This document shows positions 1 to 8,141 of a DNA stretch of 64,000 nucleotides, in pieces. The DNA lies in assembly GCF_013374115.1 (NCBI RefSeq), contig NZ_AP022673.1:2814001-2878000 (forward strand), given 5' to 3'. This DNA is from Sphingomonas sp. HMP9. Its GTDB lineage: Bacteria; Pseudomonadota; Alphaproteobacteria; Sphingomonadales; Sphingomonadaceae. The translations under genes were made by a program, and so were the position numbers. Numbering within the stretch: position 1 is the stretch's first letter; the number at the start of each line of letters is the position of its first letter. The notes beneath the pieces are model-generated. The model did no database searches and had not been told where the DNA came from. It worked only from the letters and a program-made list of their open reading frames with translations.

Positions 1-1748
1 TCGCCGTGGCCATGCTGGCGCATCAGGTCGAACGCCTTGCGGATGCAGGTGAGCATCCCGAGCGCGAGGATGTCGACCTTCATCAGCCCGAGCGCGTCGA
101 TATCGTCCTTGTCCCATTCGATGAAGGTGCGGTCCTCCATCGCGCCGTTATTGATCGGCACCATCTCGTCGAGCCGGCCCTGCGTCAGCACGAACCCGCC
201 GACATGCTGCGACAGATGGCGCGGGAATTCGAGCAGCCGGTCGACCATCCCGCGAAGCCGGGCGATCTCCGGATTGTCGACGTCGAACCCGGTTTCGGCA
301 AAGCGCTGTTCCTGGAACCGGCTTGAGAAACTCCCCCACACCGTGCTCGTCAGCCGCTGCGTCACGTCTTCGGTAAGCCCCAGCGCCTTGCCGACCTCGC
401 GTACCGTGCTCTTGGGCCGGTAATGGATCACGGTCGCGGCGATCGCGGCGCGCTCGCGGCCATAGCGGCGATAGATATACTGCATCACCTCCTCGCGCCG
501 CTCATGCTCGAAGTCGACATCGATATCGGGCGGCTCGTCGCGCTCGCTCGACACGAACCGCGAGAAGAGCAGGTCGTATTTCATCGGATCGACCGACGTG
601 ACGCCGAGGAGGTAGCAGACCACGGAATTGGCGGCCGATCCGCGCCCCTGGCACAGGATCGGCGGGTCCTGCGCGCGCGCGAACCGGACGATGTCGTGCA
701 CCGTCAGGAAGTAATAGGCGTATTTGCGCTCGCGGATCAGCACGAACTCCTCGTACAGGAGCTTCAGCATCTTCTCGGGCACGCTATAGTCATAGCGATC
801 GAGCGCGATCTGCCAGACCATATGCTCCAGCCAGTCCTGCGCGTCCCACCCCGCTGGAATCGGCTCGTGCGGATATTCGTATTTCAGGTCGTCGAGCGTG
901 AAGGCGATCCGTGACAGCAGCCGTGCGCTCTGCGCCACCGCGTCGGAGCGATCGCGGAACAGCCGTACGATCTCGTCCTCTGGCTTCAGGTGCCGCTCGC
1001 CGTTCGCGGCCAGCAGGCGCCCCGCCTTGTGGATCGTCGTGCGCTCGCGAATGCAGGTGACGACGTCGTGCAGGTCGCGGTCGTCGGGATAGGCATAGAG
1101 CGCGTCGGTCGTAGCGAGCACGGGAACGCTCGCCGCATCGGCGATGCGGCCAAGCCGCGCCAGTCGCCGCCGATCGCGACCACCACGCGGCATCGTCACG
1201 CCCAGCCAGATCGAGTCCGATCCCAGTCGCCTGACCGCACGAAGGACCGTCGCCAGATCGCGCTCTTTCCGTTCGGGTAGCGCGTCGCCGTCCGGCAGCG
1301 GCGACACCGGCGTCGCACCGCGCGCGCTGCTCTCGGGCATCACCACCAGCATCATGTCGGCGTGATGCGCGATCAGGTCTCCCAGCCCGAGGATGCAGCC
1401 GCCCTTTTCGGCACGGCGATTGCCGACCGTCAGCAGCCGAGTCAGCAGCCCCCAGCCACGGCGTGTCGCCGGGTAGGCGACGATGTCGGGCGTACCGTCC
1501 TCGAACACGAGCCGCGCGCCGACCACAAGCCGGAAGTCGATCGGCGGCATCCCCATGCCCAGCAGGCCGTCGCGGGCCTTCTTCAACGCCTGATGCGCGC
1601 GGACCACGCCCGCCACGGTGTTACGATCGACGATCCCGATCCCGCCGAGCCCGAGCTCCACCGCGCGGCCGACCATCGCGCCCGCATCGCTGGCCCCGTC
1701 GAGGAACGAGAAATTGGTCGCCGCGACCAGTTCGGCGAACCCGGTCAT
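1..1748 (-). CDS. dnaE2: Error-prone DNA polymerase DnaE2 (N-terminal part, cut by window edge)
   Basis: This is the first ~582 residues of a C-family DNA polymerase; the gene continues past the left edge. Read on the minus strand it opens MTGFAELVAATNFSFLDGAS, a PHP-domain start, and runs through the polymerase fingers/palm region. The palm acidic motif PDIDVDFEHERREEV lies around residue 406. In the DnaE2 family the protein performs translesion synthesis with ImuA and ImuB. The ATG at 1748 begins 13 bp after the imuB stop, so dnaE2 is the last gene of the imuA-imuB-dnaE2 cassette and should share its LexA-controlled promoter. DnaE2 rather than DnaE1 is inferred mainly from the cassette; the C-terminal domains that would confirm it lie outside the window. 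Confidence 0.93.
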   Translation of the reverse strand, partial: MTGFAELVAATNFSFLDGASDAGAMVGRAVELGLGGIGIVDRNTVAGVVRAHQALKKARDGLLGMGMPPIDFRLVVGARLVFEDGTPDIVAYPATRRGWGLLTRLLTVGNRRAEKGGCILGLGDLIAHHADMMLVVMPESSARGATPVSPLPDGDALPERKERDLATVLRAVRRLGSDSIWLGVTMPRGGRDRRRLARLGRIADAASVPVLATTDALYAYPDDRDLHDVVTCIRERTTIHKAGRLLAANGERHLKPEDEIVRLFRDRSDAVAQSARLLSRIAFTLDDLKYEYPHEPIPAGWDAQDWLEHMVWQIALDRYDYSVPEKMLKLLYEEFVLIRERKYAYYFLTVHDIVRFARAQDPPILCQGRGSAANSVVCYLLGVTSVDPMKYDLLFSRFVSSERDEPPDIDVDFEHERREEVMQYIYRRYGRERAAIAATVIHYRPKSTVREVGKALGLTEDVTQRLTSTVWGSFSSRFQEQRFAETGFDVDNPEIARLRGMVDRLLEFPRHLSQHVGGFVLTQGRLDEMVPINNGAMEDRTFIEWDKDDIDALGLMKVDILALGMLTCIRKAFDLMRQHGHG

Positions 1749-1761
1749 GACACGGGAGGGG

Positions 1762-3294
1762 TCACGCGAACACGCCGTGGAGGTACCAGCGCGGTGCCTC
1801 CATCTCGGTGTACAGCCCATGGCGGAAGATCCAGAAGCGTCGTCCGCGGCGGTCTTCGATCCGGTAGTAATCGCGCGTCGGGATATCCTCGCGCCGCCAC
1901 CATTCGCCCGCGATCCGCTCCGGCCCCTCGCTGTGCGCGACGTCGTGGACGGTGCGGCGCCAACGGAAGCGGTGTGGCGGGCCGTCGGGGACCTCCGCCA
2001 GCATCGATTCGATCGGTTGAGGCGGGTCGAACAGGTAGATCGGGCGGAGCGGCGGCTCGCCGGTTTCGGGCGCGACCCACGGCGTCGGGGCCGGTGCGTC
2101 GGCCGCCGGAAGCATCAGCTCGGCCTGTTCCGGAATATGACTGTCGCGGGCGGAGAACCGGCGCACGCGCGCCCGGCCCAGACGCGTGCCGAGCTGGTCG
2201 ACGAGTTGCGCCACCTCCCCCTTTTGCGCCTCGCCACCCTCCAGCTTCAGTTGCGACGCATCGAACTTCTCGGCCAACGCGACATCAAGCCGCACCAGGT
2301 CATAGCCGAACCCAGGATCGAGCGGATCGGCAAGGCTGTCGATCCGCTCGCGGAACAGCCGCATCAACAGCGCCACGTCGCGCGTGGGCTGGCCGGTCTC
2401 GATCCGCAGCCGCTGGACGAGGCCATCCGCCCGGAACAACCGCGCCTCCCACCGCCGCCCGCCCTCATGACGATCCGCCAGCTGGCCCGCCGCTTCGGTG
2501 GCGAGCTCGGCCAGCATCTCCAGCGCATATTCGGTGCGCGCGATCGGCTCCGCGAAGCGACGCTCGACCCCGATCTTGGGCACCGTGCGCCGCGCGACGA
2601 TCGGCCCTTTCACGGAACCGTCGAGCCGGCGGATCATCATCGCCGCCTCCTCGCCGAACCGCGCCGCGATCACGCTAAGCGGCCGCGCCATCACGTCGCC
2701 GACCGTCTTCAGCCCGGCACGCGACAAGGCGGTGGTCGCATCCTCGTCGAGGCCCAGTGCGGCCACGGGCAGCCGCTTGACCGCGCGCTTTTCATCCGGC
2801 GCAGGGGCGCCCGCATAGCGCGCCAGCGCGCGCGCCGTATCGGGGGTATCGCCGAACGCATGGCGTACCAGCAGGCCCCGCCGCGCGAGGCGCTCCTCCA
2901 GATCGGCGGCAAGGCGACGTTCGCCCTCGAACTCGTGCACGCACCCGGCGATATCGAGGATCAGCCCATCGGGTTCGTCGAGCGCGACCGACGGCGTGTA
3001 TCGCTGGCATCCGTCCGCGAGCCGCTCGAGCCATTCGTGATCGGCATGCGCGTCATGCTCATACACTTCGAGCTCCGGCACCCGCGCCCGCGCATCGGCT
3101 AGCGTCAGCCCGGGCTGGAGCCCTGCCCGCACCGCCTCTCGGTCGAGCGCCTTGAGCCGGACTCCGCCCGAGACCGTCTCGACGAATGCGATCGGCGTTT
3201 CAGCCCGTCCGACGAACAGATGCGGCCGCATCGTCCGCAGCCGCTCGATCGGCAGCCACGGGAATACCAGCGCCAGGTAGCGCCGCGGAATCAC
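1762..3294 (-). CDS. imuB: ImuB, Y-family polymerase-like translesion synthesis protein
   Basis: A 510-residue Y-family polymerase-like protein. It begins VIPRRYLALVFPWLPIERL, where catalytic Y-family enzymes carry acidic metal ligands; their absence is typical of ImuB, which acts as a clamp- and DnaE2-binding hub, not a polymerase. A later DFGTG-free helix-hairpin region (LGLDEDATTALSRAGLKTVG) resembles the HhH segment of the family. The start is taken as GTG at 3294; the open frame extends to 3495, but the extra residues are arginine-rich and unlike the family. With this start it overlaps imuA by 95 bp in another frame. It lies between imuA and dnaE2, so co-regulation by LexA is expected. 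Confidence 0.9.
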   Translation of the reverse strand: MIPRRYLALVFPWLPIERLRTMRPHLFVGRAETPIAFVETVSGGVRLKALDREAVRAGLQPGLTLADARARVPELEVYEHDAHADHEWLERLADGCQRYTPSVALDEPDGLILDIAGCVHEFEGERRLAADLEERLARRGLLVRHAFGDTPDTARALARYAGAPAPDEKRAVKRLPVAALGLDEDATTALSRAGLKTVGDVMARPLSVIAARFGEEAAMMIRRLDGSVKGPIVARRTVPKIGVERRFAEPIARTEYALEMLAELATEAAGQLADRHEGGRRWEARLFRADGLVQRLRIETGQPTRDVALLMRLFRERIDSLADPLDPGFGYDLVRLDVALAEKFDASQLKLEGGEAQKGEVAQLVDQLGTRLGRARVRRFSARDSHIPEQAELMLPAADAPAPTPWVAPETGEPPLRPIYLFDPPQPIESMLAEVPDGPPHRFRWRRTVHDVAHSEGPERIAGEWWRREDIPTRDYYRIEDRRGRRFWIFRHGLYTEMEAPRWYLHGVFA

Positions 3295-3982
3295 CAGAGG
3301 CGAAGGCGGTTTGGTCGAAGATATACGCGTCACGGTCCCACTCCACACGCCAGCGAAGCCCGGCCTGGCCTCCGCGTCGGCGCAGCAATTCGATGTCGAA
3401 GGCAGGTTTGCCCGGTGCGTCGGCCTCCAGCGGTCGCGAACGGCACGCGGCCACCTGCCAGCGCGATGCTGCGGCACTCGGCACCGGATCTGCACCGATG
3501 CGTAAACTCAGGATCGTCACGCCCGAGGCTTCGGCGGCCAGCATCAGCCGCCGCGTCGCGGTCAGGTCGATCTTCGGCGCACGACCCCAGGACTCGATCA
3601 AGAGCGTCCCCAGCCCGTGGCACCGCGCGGCATCGGCGGCCGCACGCAGCAAACCCGCCTCGTCCTCGACCAGCCCCAGCACCAGCGACGTCACGTCGAG
3701 ACCCATCTCGACCAGCCCTGTCGCATGCAGCCGCCCGCCCTGTCGCTCGCTCGCCTCGGTCCGCAGCCACATCACCGGTGCCGCGCGCGCTGCCAGAACC
3801 GACGCCACGGCAAACCCCGCGCCACTCGCCGAATCATCGACCGTCGCGAAAACCTCGTGCAACTGCGCCTTCGCCATACCCTGCGTCAGCCACGCATCAT
3901 CCGCACGGCCATCGCCCTGGGTCGGCATTCCCGTCGTGGCGATCCGCTTCAGGCGGGCGATCAGGGCGGACGACTCGTTCAC
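3200..3982 (-). CDS. imuA: ImuA, RecA-like mutagenesis cassette protein
   Basis: A 260-residue protein beginning MNESSALIARLKRI, first gene of the imuA-imuB-dnaE2 damage-induced mutagenesis cassette. ImuA proteins are RecA-like accessory factors of ImuB/DnaE2 translesion synthesis. The central VMWLRTEASERQGGRL and GLGTLLIESWG segments fit the RecA-like core. The GTG start at 3982 sits only about 4 bp from a perfect GTTC-N7-GTTC LexA box (3987-4001), so either the mRNA is nearly leaderless or translation begins slightly further in. The last ~30 codons overlap imuB and encode a low-complexity alanine-rich tail. Identification leans on family resemblance plus the cassette order. Confidence 0.87.
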   Translation of the reverse strand: MNESSALIARLKRIATTGMPTQGDGRADDAWLTQGMAKAQLHEVFATVDDSASGAGFAVASVLAARAAPVMWLRTEASERQGGRLHATGLVEMGLDVTSLVLGLVEDEAGLLRAAADAARCHGLGTLLIESWGRAPKIDLTATRRLMLAAEASGVTILSLRIGADPVPSAAASRWQVAACRSRPLEADAPGKPAFDIELLRRRGGQAGLRWRVEWDRDAYIFDQTAFASGDSAALPGAGIPVAADRAAADDAAASVRRTG

Positions 3983-3986
3983 AATT

Positions 3987-4001
3987 GTTCTTGTAATGTT
4001 C
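3987..4001 (-). promoter_or_regulatory. LexA (SOS) box of imuA-imuB-dnaE2
   Basis: GTTC, seven bases, GTTC: a perfect match to the direct-repeat LexA operator known in Alphaproteobacteria. It lies immediately upstream of the imuA start codon, where bound LexA would block the whole cassette. The repeat is read GTTC on the plus strand and GAAC on the transcribed strand. Confidence 0.85.
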
Positions 4002-4313
4002 TAGTGTCGGAGTCGCCAAGCGGAATCTTTTCTGCCGGTCGATCAAAGGCTGCGATCACCGCTGATAAACCACCATAATACCGCTCTTCCGTCGCTCGCA
4101 GATGATGCACGTATCGGTTCGTCGATTTCGTTGGCACGCAGATCGGTGCGGTCGCCCGGACGATCCGGGTGAGCGCGAACTTCCGTTTCTGATCGGCAAT
4201 ACGGAACGCCACGTCCTAACGAGGCCCGTGGTTGCGGACGGCATCGCCCCCGCTTTTCCATGTTCCCCAGACCCCAGCCCGTCACATTTTTACACGAAGA
4301 ATGCAGAAGGCGC

Positions 4314-4341
4314 TTGCCGTCCCGGAAACACCGGGCTAACA
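4314..4341 (+). promoter_or_regulatory. Possible housekeeping promoter for tRNA-Gly
   Basis: TTGCCG at 4314-4319 and CTAACA at 4336-4341 are separated by 16 bp, about 54 bp before the tRNA. They resemble an alphaproteobacterial -35/-10 pair. No experimental start is implied. Confidence 0.3.
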
Positions 4342-4394
4342 GCGCGCCTCACCCAGTCACCGTGTCGCTTCAGACCGGAGACATAGGCGCCAGA

Positions 4395-4469
4395 GCGGGC
4401 GTAGCTCAGGGGTAGAGCACAACCTTGCCAAGGTTGGGGTCGAGGGTTCGAATCCCTTCGCCCGCTCCA
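4395..4469 (+). tRNA. tRNA-Gly (anticodon GCC)
   Basis: A 75-nt cloverleaf with the CCA end encoded. The acceptor stem GCGGGCG (4395-4401) pairs with CGCCCGC (4459-4465), followed by discriminator T and CCA. The anticodon loop TTGCCAA is closed by a CCTT-containing stem and presents GCC, reading glycine codons GGC/GGU. The T arm contains GGTTCGAATCC. Confidence 0.97.
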
Positions 4470-4918
4470 GTTTTCTACAGTGATACATCCACTTAGAGGC
4501 TGGCCGCCGAGGCCGAGGGTACCAATCCACAGCTTTGGGTAACGCTGGGTAACGCAGAATGATTCGCGCGCTGCTGCCGACCAGCGGCTTGTGCCACTGC
4601 AACCCAGGTCACAAACGCGCAACGAACCGGTCCCATATGACAGGAGCCGGCACAGGGGCCGTCGCCGCATCGAGAGTGTGTTCGGCACCTACGAACAAAG
4701 CCATCTGCGGACCAAGGTGCCGATCTTTCAGGATGTACGGATGTGGCGTCGCTGAAGGGCGAACGCCTCGGACGACATGCTGTTCGCGGACGGCAAAAGC
4801 GAGATCGTGCTCCTAATGCGGCAGTTCATGCCGATCCGAGACGACGCTTCGACTATACCCGGCGCCTCCCGCAAACTCGACGCTTGCGGAGCTACCCAAG
4901 CTATTGCACGGACTGGGC
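4470..4918. other. Gene-poor stretch after tRNA-Gly with a decayed coding trace
   Basis: About 450 bp without a supported gene. Around 4678-4916 one plus-strand frame reads protein-like (for example GTYEQSHLRTKVPIFQDVRMW, then after a stop DDMLFADGKSEIVLLMRQFM). This suggests a decayed gene or gene end whose identity I cannot recognise. No integrase or att duplication of the tRNA 3' end was found by eye. Confidence 0.35.
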
Positions 4919-5605
4919 ATGCGTGACGCCCCTCCCCTTCTCGCGGTCCGTGCGCTCGGCAAGTCGGTGCCGGGGCCGCGGCGGTTGTTCCGGCATCTGG
5001 AGCTCGACGTCGGCGCGGGCGAACTGGTCGCGATCATCGGCGAATCGGGGGTCGGCAAATCGACGCTGCTCAACATCCTTGCCGGGCTGGACGAGGCGGA
5101 CGACGGCAGCGTGGCGATCGACGGGATCGCCCTCGGCACGCTCGACGAGACCGCGCGGACTCGGTTGCGGCGCGAACGGATCGGCTTCGTCTTCCAGGCC
5201 TTCCACATCCTTCCCTATCTGACATTGCGCCAGAACGTCGCGCTGCCGCTGGCGCTCGTCTCGCCGGACAAGGAAGCGGCATCGGCGCGTGCGGAAGAGA
5301 TGCTGAATGCCGTGGGCCTGGACGGTCGCGGCGACGGGTATGCGCGCGACCTGTCGGGGGGCGAGTTGCAGCGCGTGGCGATCGCCCGTGCGCTTGTCCA
5401 CCGCCCCGCGCTGATCCTCGCCGACGAGCCGACCGGCAACCTCGATCCGGAGACCGCCGCCCGCGTGCTGTCGCTGTTCGCCGATGCGGTGCGCGGCAAT
5501 GGTGCGGCGGGCGTGATGGTGACGCATTCGGACGCGAGTGCGGCGATCGCCGACCGGGTGCTGACGCTGGGCGCCGAAGGACTGGTGGAGCGGCGTGGCG
5601 GCTGA
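4919..5605 (+). CDS. ABC transporter ATP-binding protein (LolD/MacB-like)
   Basis: A 228-residue ABC ATPase that energises the FtsX-type permease encoded next. It shows Walker A GESGVGKST, a Q-loop (FVFQAFHILPYLTLRQNV), the signature LSGGELQR, Walker B ALILADEP and the switch histidine VMVTHSD. This pattern and length fit the LolD/MacB/YbbA group, which moves lipoproteins or other hydrophobic molecules out of the inner membrane. ATG at 4919 is chosen; an in-frame TTG lies 15 bp earlier. The stop overlaps the permease start by 11 bp, so the two are probably translationally coupled. Confidence 0.93.
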   Translation: MRDAPPLLAVRALGKSVPGPRRLFRHLELDVGAGELVAIIGESGVGKSTLLNILAGLDEADDGSVAIDGIALGTLDETARTRLRRERIGFVFQAFHILPYLTLRQNVALPLALVSPDKEAASARAEEMLNAVGLDGRGDGYARDLSGGELQRVAIARALVHRPALILADEPTGNLDPETAARVLSLFADAVRGNGAAGVMVTHSDASAAIADRVLTLGAEGLVERRGG

Positions 5606-8141
5606 GCGCGACCTGCAATCAGGGTCCAGACTCTGGTCGGGACGTCTCGGGCTCGGCTGGCTGATCGCGGGCGAGTGGCGGTTCCACCCTGCCCGCTTCC
5701 TGTTGACGGCGGTGGCGATCGCGGTCGGCGTGGCGCTCGGCTTTGCGGTGCATCTCGTCAACGGATCGGCGCTGGCGTCGTTCGATGGCGCGATGCGCGG
5801 CGTCAGCGGTGCCGCCGAACTGTCGGTTCGCGCGACCAGCCCGCTCGGCTTCGACGAACGCCTATATCCCCGCGTCGCGCGTGCCGACGGGGTCGGCGAT
5901 GCCAGCCCGGTGCTCCGCCTTGATGCGCGGATCGGGACGGCGCGACTGACACTGCTGGGTGTCGACGTGATCCGTGCGGCCGCGGTGACGCCGTCGCTGA
6001 TCGGCATCCGTCCGCGCGGTCCCGATACCGGCAATGATGCGGCGTTCGATGAGTCCGCGCTGTTCCTGTCGCGCGCGGCCATGGCTCAAATTGGCGCTAG
6101 GGTCGGGACGCGGATCGTCGTCGTCGCCAATGGCCGGTCGGTGCCGCTGCGCGTGGCGGGCACGCTGCCGGCGACGGACGAATCGACCGCGGTCGGCGTC
6201 ATGGATATCGCCGCGGCGCAGTGGCGGTTCGGGCGTCTCGGGCGGATCGACCGGCTCGACCTGGCGCTATCGGATCGCGCGACTGCGGAACCGGCGTTGC
6301 GCGCGATTTTGCCGGCGGACGCGATCCTGTCGACCGCAGAGACGCAGAACGCACAGGGCGATGCCCTGTCGCGTGCGTACCGCGTCAATCTCGACATGCT
6401 GGCACTGGTCGCGCTGCTGACCGGCGGTTTCCTCGTCTATTCGGCGCAGTCGCTGTCGGTGGTGCGGCGGCAACGCGCGTTCGCGCTGCTCCGGACGCTG
6501 GGCATGCCGCGCGCCGGGATCATCGCCGCAGTCGTCATCGAAGGCCTTGCGATCGGCCTGGTCGGCGCCGCGGCGGGATTGGCGGCAGGATACGGCCTAG
6601 CATGGGCGGCGCTCCACTGGTTCGGCGGCGATCTCGGGGCGGGCTATTTCGCTGGCGGGGCGGCGCGCGTCGTGATCCAGCCCGGCGCGGCGATCGGGTT
6701 CTTCGCGCTCGGCCTGCTCGCGGCGATCCTCGGCAGTGCATTGCCCGCCCGCGTCGCGGCGCGGGCTGCACCCGCTGCCGCGCTCAAGAACGCGGGCGAC
6801 GTGCTCGATCCGCGGCGGGCGGTCGCGTGGTGGCCCGCCGCCGCATTGCTCGTCGCAGGCGGTGTCGCGTCCTTATTGCCCGCAATAGCAGGCCTACCGC
6901 TGTTCGGTTTCCTGGGGATGGCGCTGATGCTCGCGGGCGGGGTTGCCGGCGTGCCGTGGTTCGCGCGCGCGCTGCTGACCCCGCTGGCGCGGCGGACGCG
7001 GGGCAGCGTGCCGGACCTGCTCGCGGTCCGCCATCTCCACGGTGCGCCCGGCGAAGCGGCGACCGCGTTGTGCGGGATCGTCGCGTCGACCGCGCTGATG
7101 ATCGCGATGGCGACGATGGTGACGAGCTTCCGCGGCGCGGTCGACGAATGGCTCAACCAAGTGCTCGGCGCGGACCTATATCTGCGTACCACCGCCGGCG
7201 CGACGTTCGATCCGGCGACCCGCACCCGCATCGCGGGGACACCCGGTATCGCCCGCATCGCCTTCAGCCGCCAGATCCCGCTGACCATCGCCGCGGATCG
7301 CCCACCGGTCAGCCTGATCGCGCGACCCGAGCGCGGCGGCCGCGATCCGTTGCTGGTGCTCATCGATCGCGGTCCGCCGGTGCCCAGGGGCGTGCTGCCG
7401 GTCTGGGTCTCCGAGCCGGCGCACCGCCTGTACGGCTGGGATCCGGGCGAACGCATCACGCTGCCGATCGCCGGCCGCACGCAGTTCATGGTCGCCGGCA
7501 TATGGCGCGATTACGGGCGCCAGGCGGGCGCGGTGCTGATCGACGAGGGCGATTACCAGCGTCTCACCGGCGACGACCGCCGCGACGAGATTTCCGCCAT
7601 GATCCTGCCCGGTGCGGATGCGGCGAAGGTCGCGCAGGCGATGACCGATCGCCTGTCCGCCGACCTGCGTCCCCAGGTCGAGGTCGGCCAGCCGGCGACG
7701 CTACGCAAGCTGGCGCTGACACTGTTCGACCGCAGTTTTGCGGTCACCTATCTGCTGGAGGCGGTGGCGATCCTGGTCGGGTTGGCAGGCGTGGCGGCGA
7801 CGATGTCGGCGCAGACGATCGCGCGCGAACGCGAATTCGGAATGCTCCGGCATCTCGGCCTCACCCGCGGCCAGCTCACCAGGATGCTCGCCACCGAAGG
7901 CGCGATCGTCGGGCTGACCGGCGCACTTGCGGGGATCGGGCTCGGCCTGATCCTGTCGCAGGTGCTGATCCACGTGATCAACCCGCAGTCGTTCAACTGG
8001 ACGATGACCACGCGGATTCCGGTCGGCACGCTGATCGGCGTGGCGACCGCGCTGACCGGCGCGGCGGCGGCGACCGCGATGCTGGCGGGGCGGCGTGCGA
8101 CGGCGAAGAGCGCGGTACAGTCGGTGCGGGAGGATTGGTGA
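5595..8141 (+). CDS. FtsX-family ABC transporter permease
   Basis: An 848-residue inner-membrane permease with duplicated FtsX/MacB-type halves. A membrane helix lies near the N-terminus (FLLTAVAIAVGVALGF) followed by a large periplasmic domain. A first cluster of helices is centred near residues 265-420, then a second periplasmic domain and a C-terminal three-helix block (AVAILVGLAGVAATMSAQ onward). The duplicated architecture resembles YbbP-type partners of YbbA-like ATPases. The GTG start lies inside the end of the ATPase gene, and the stop overlaps the next ATG by 1 bp. The substrate is unknown; the linked AttH-domain protein suggests a lipid or other hydrophobic cargo. Confidence 0.9.
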   Translation: MAAERDLQSGSRLWSGRLGLGWLIAGEWRFHPARFLLTAVAIAVGVALGFAVHLVNGSALASFDGAMRGVSGAAELSVRATSPLGFDERLYPRVARADGVGDASPVLRLDARIGTARLTLLGVDVIRAAAVTPSLIGIRPRGPDTGNDAAFDESALFLSRAAMAQIGARVGTRIVVVANGRSVPLRVAGTLPATDESTAVGVMDIAAAQWRFGRLGRIDRLDLALSDRATAEPALRAILPADAILSTAETQNAQGDALSRAYRVNLDMLALVALLTGGFLVYSAQSLSVVRRQRAFALLRTLGMPRAGIIAAVVIEGLAIGLVGAAAGLAAGYGLAWAALHWFGGDLGAGYFAGGAARVVIQPGAAIGFFALGLLAAILGSALPARVAARAAPAAALKNAGDVLDPRRAVAWWPAAALLVAGGVASLLPAIAGLPLFGFLGMALMLAGGVAGVPWFARALLTPLARRTRGSVPDLLAVRHLHGAPGEAATALCGIVASTALMIAMATMVTSFRGAVDEWLNQVLGADLYLRTTAGATFDPATRTRIAGTPGIARIAFSRQIPLTIAADRPPVSLIARPERGGRDPLLVLIDRGPPVPRGVLPVWVSEPAHRLYGWDPGERITLPIAGRTQFMVAGIWRDYGRQAGAVLIDEGDYQRLTGDDRRDEISAMILPGADAAKVAQAMTDRLSADLRPQVEVGQPATLRKLALTLFDRSFAVTYLLEAVAILVGLAGVAATMSAQTIAREREFGMLRHLGLTRGQLTRMLATEGAIVGLTGALAGIGLGLILSQVLIHVINPQSFNWTMTTRIPVGTLIGVATALTGAAAATAMLAGRRATAKSAVQSVREDW

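Larger units (their letters stand above)
3983..4394. other. Intergenic region imuA to tRNA-Gly
   Basis: About 410 bp without a convincing gene. It holds the LexA box at its left end and a possible tRNA promoter near 4314-4341. A minus-strand frame from 4212 to 3979 could encode 77 residues, but it runs through the LexA box and into imuA with no visible ribosome binding site, so it is not called. Confidence 0.5.

Noticed and set aside
1362..3102. Long plus-strand frames opposite dnaE2 and imuB
   Set aside because: They are arginine-rich shadows of the GC-rich coding strand; the minus-strand products have clear domains.
3979..4212. 77-residue minus-strand frame upstream of imuA
   Set aside because: It runs through the LexA box and the imuA start, has no ribosome binding site and no recognisable family.
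4290..4688. Minus-strand frame with RRDSNPRPQPWQGCALPLSYA
   Set aside because: This is the antisense translation of the tRNA-Gly gene, a well-known false protein match.
6221..8140. Plus-strand frame extending into the AttH gene
   Set aside because: The AttH product starts at ATG 8141; the upstream part is an arginine-rich shadow of the permease in another frame.
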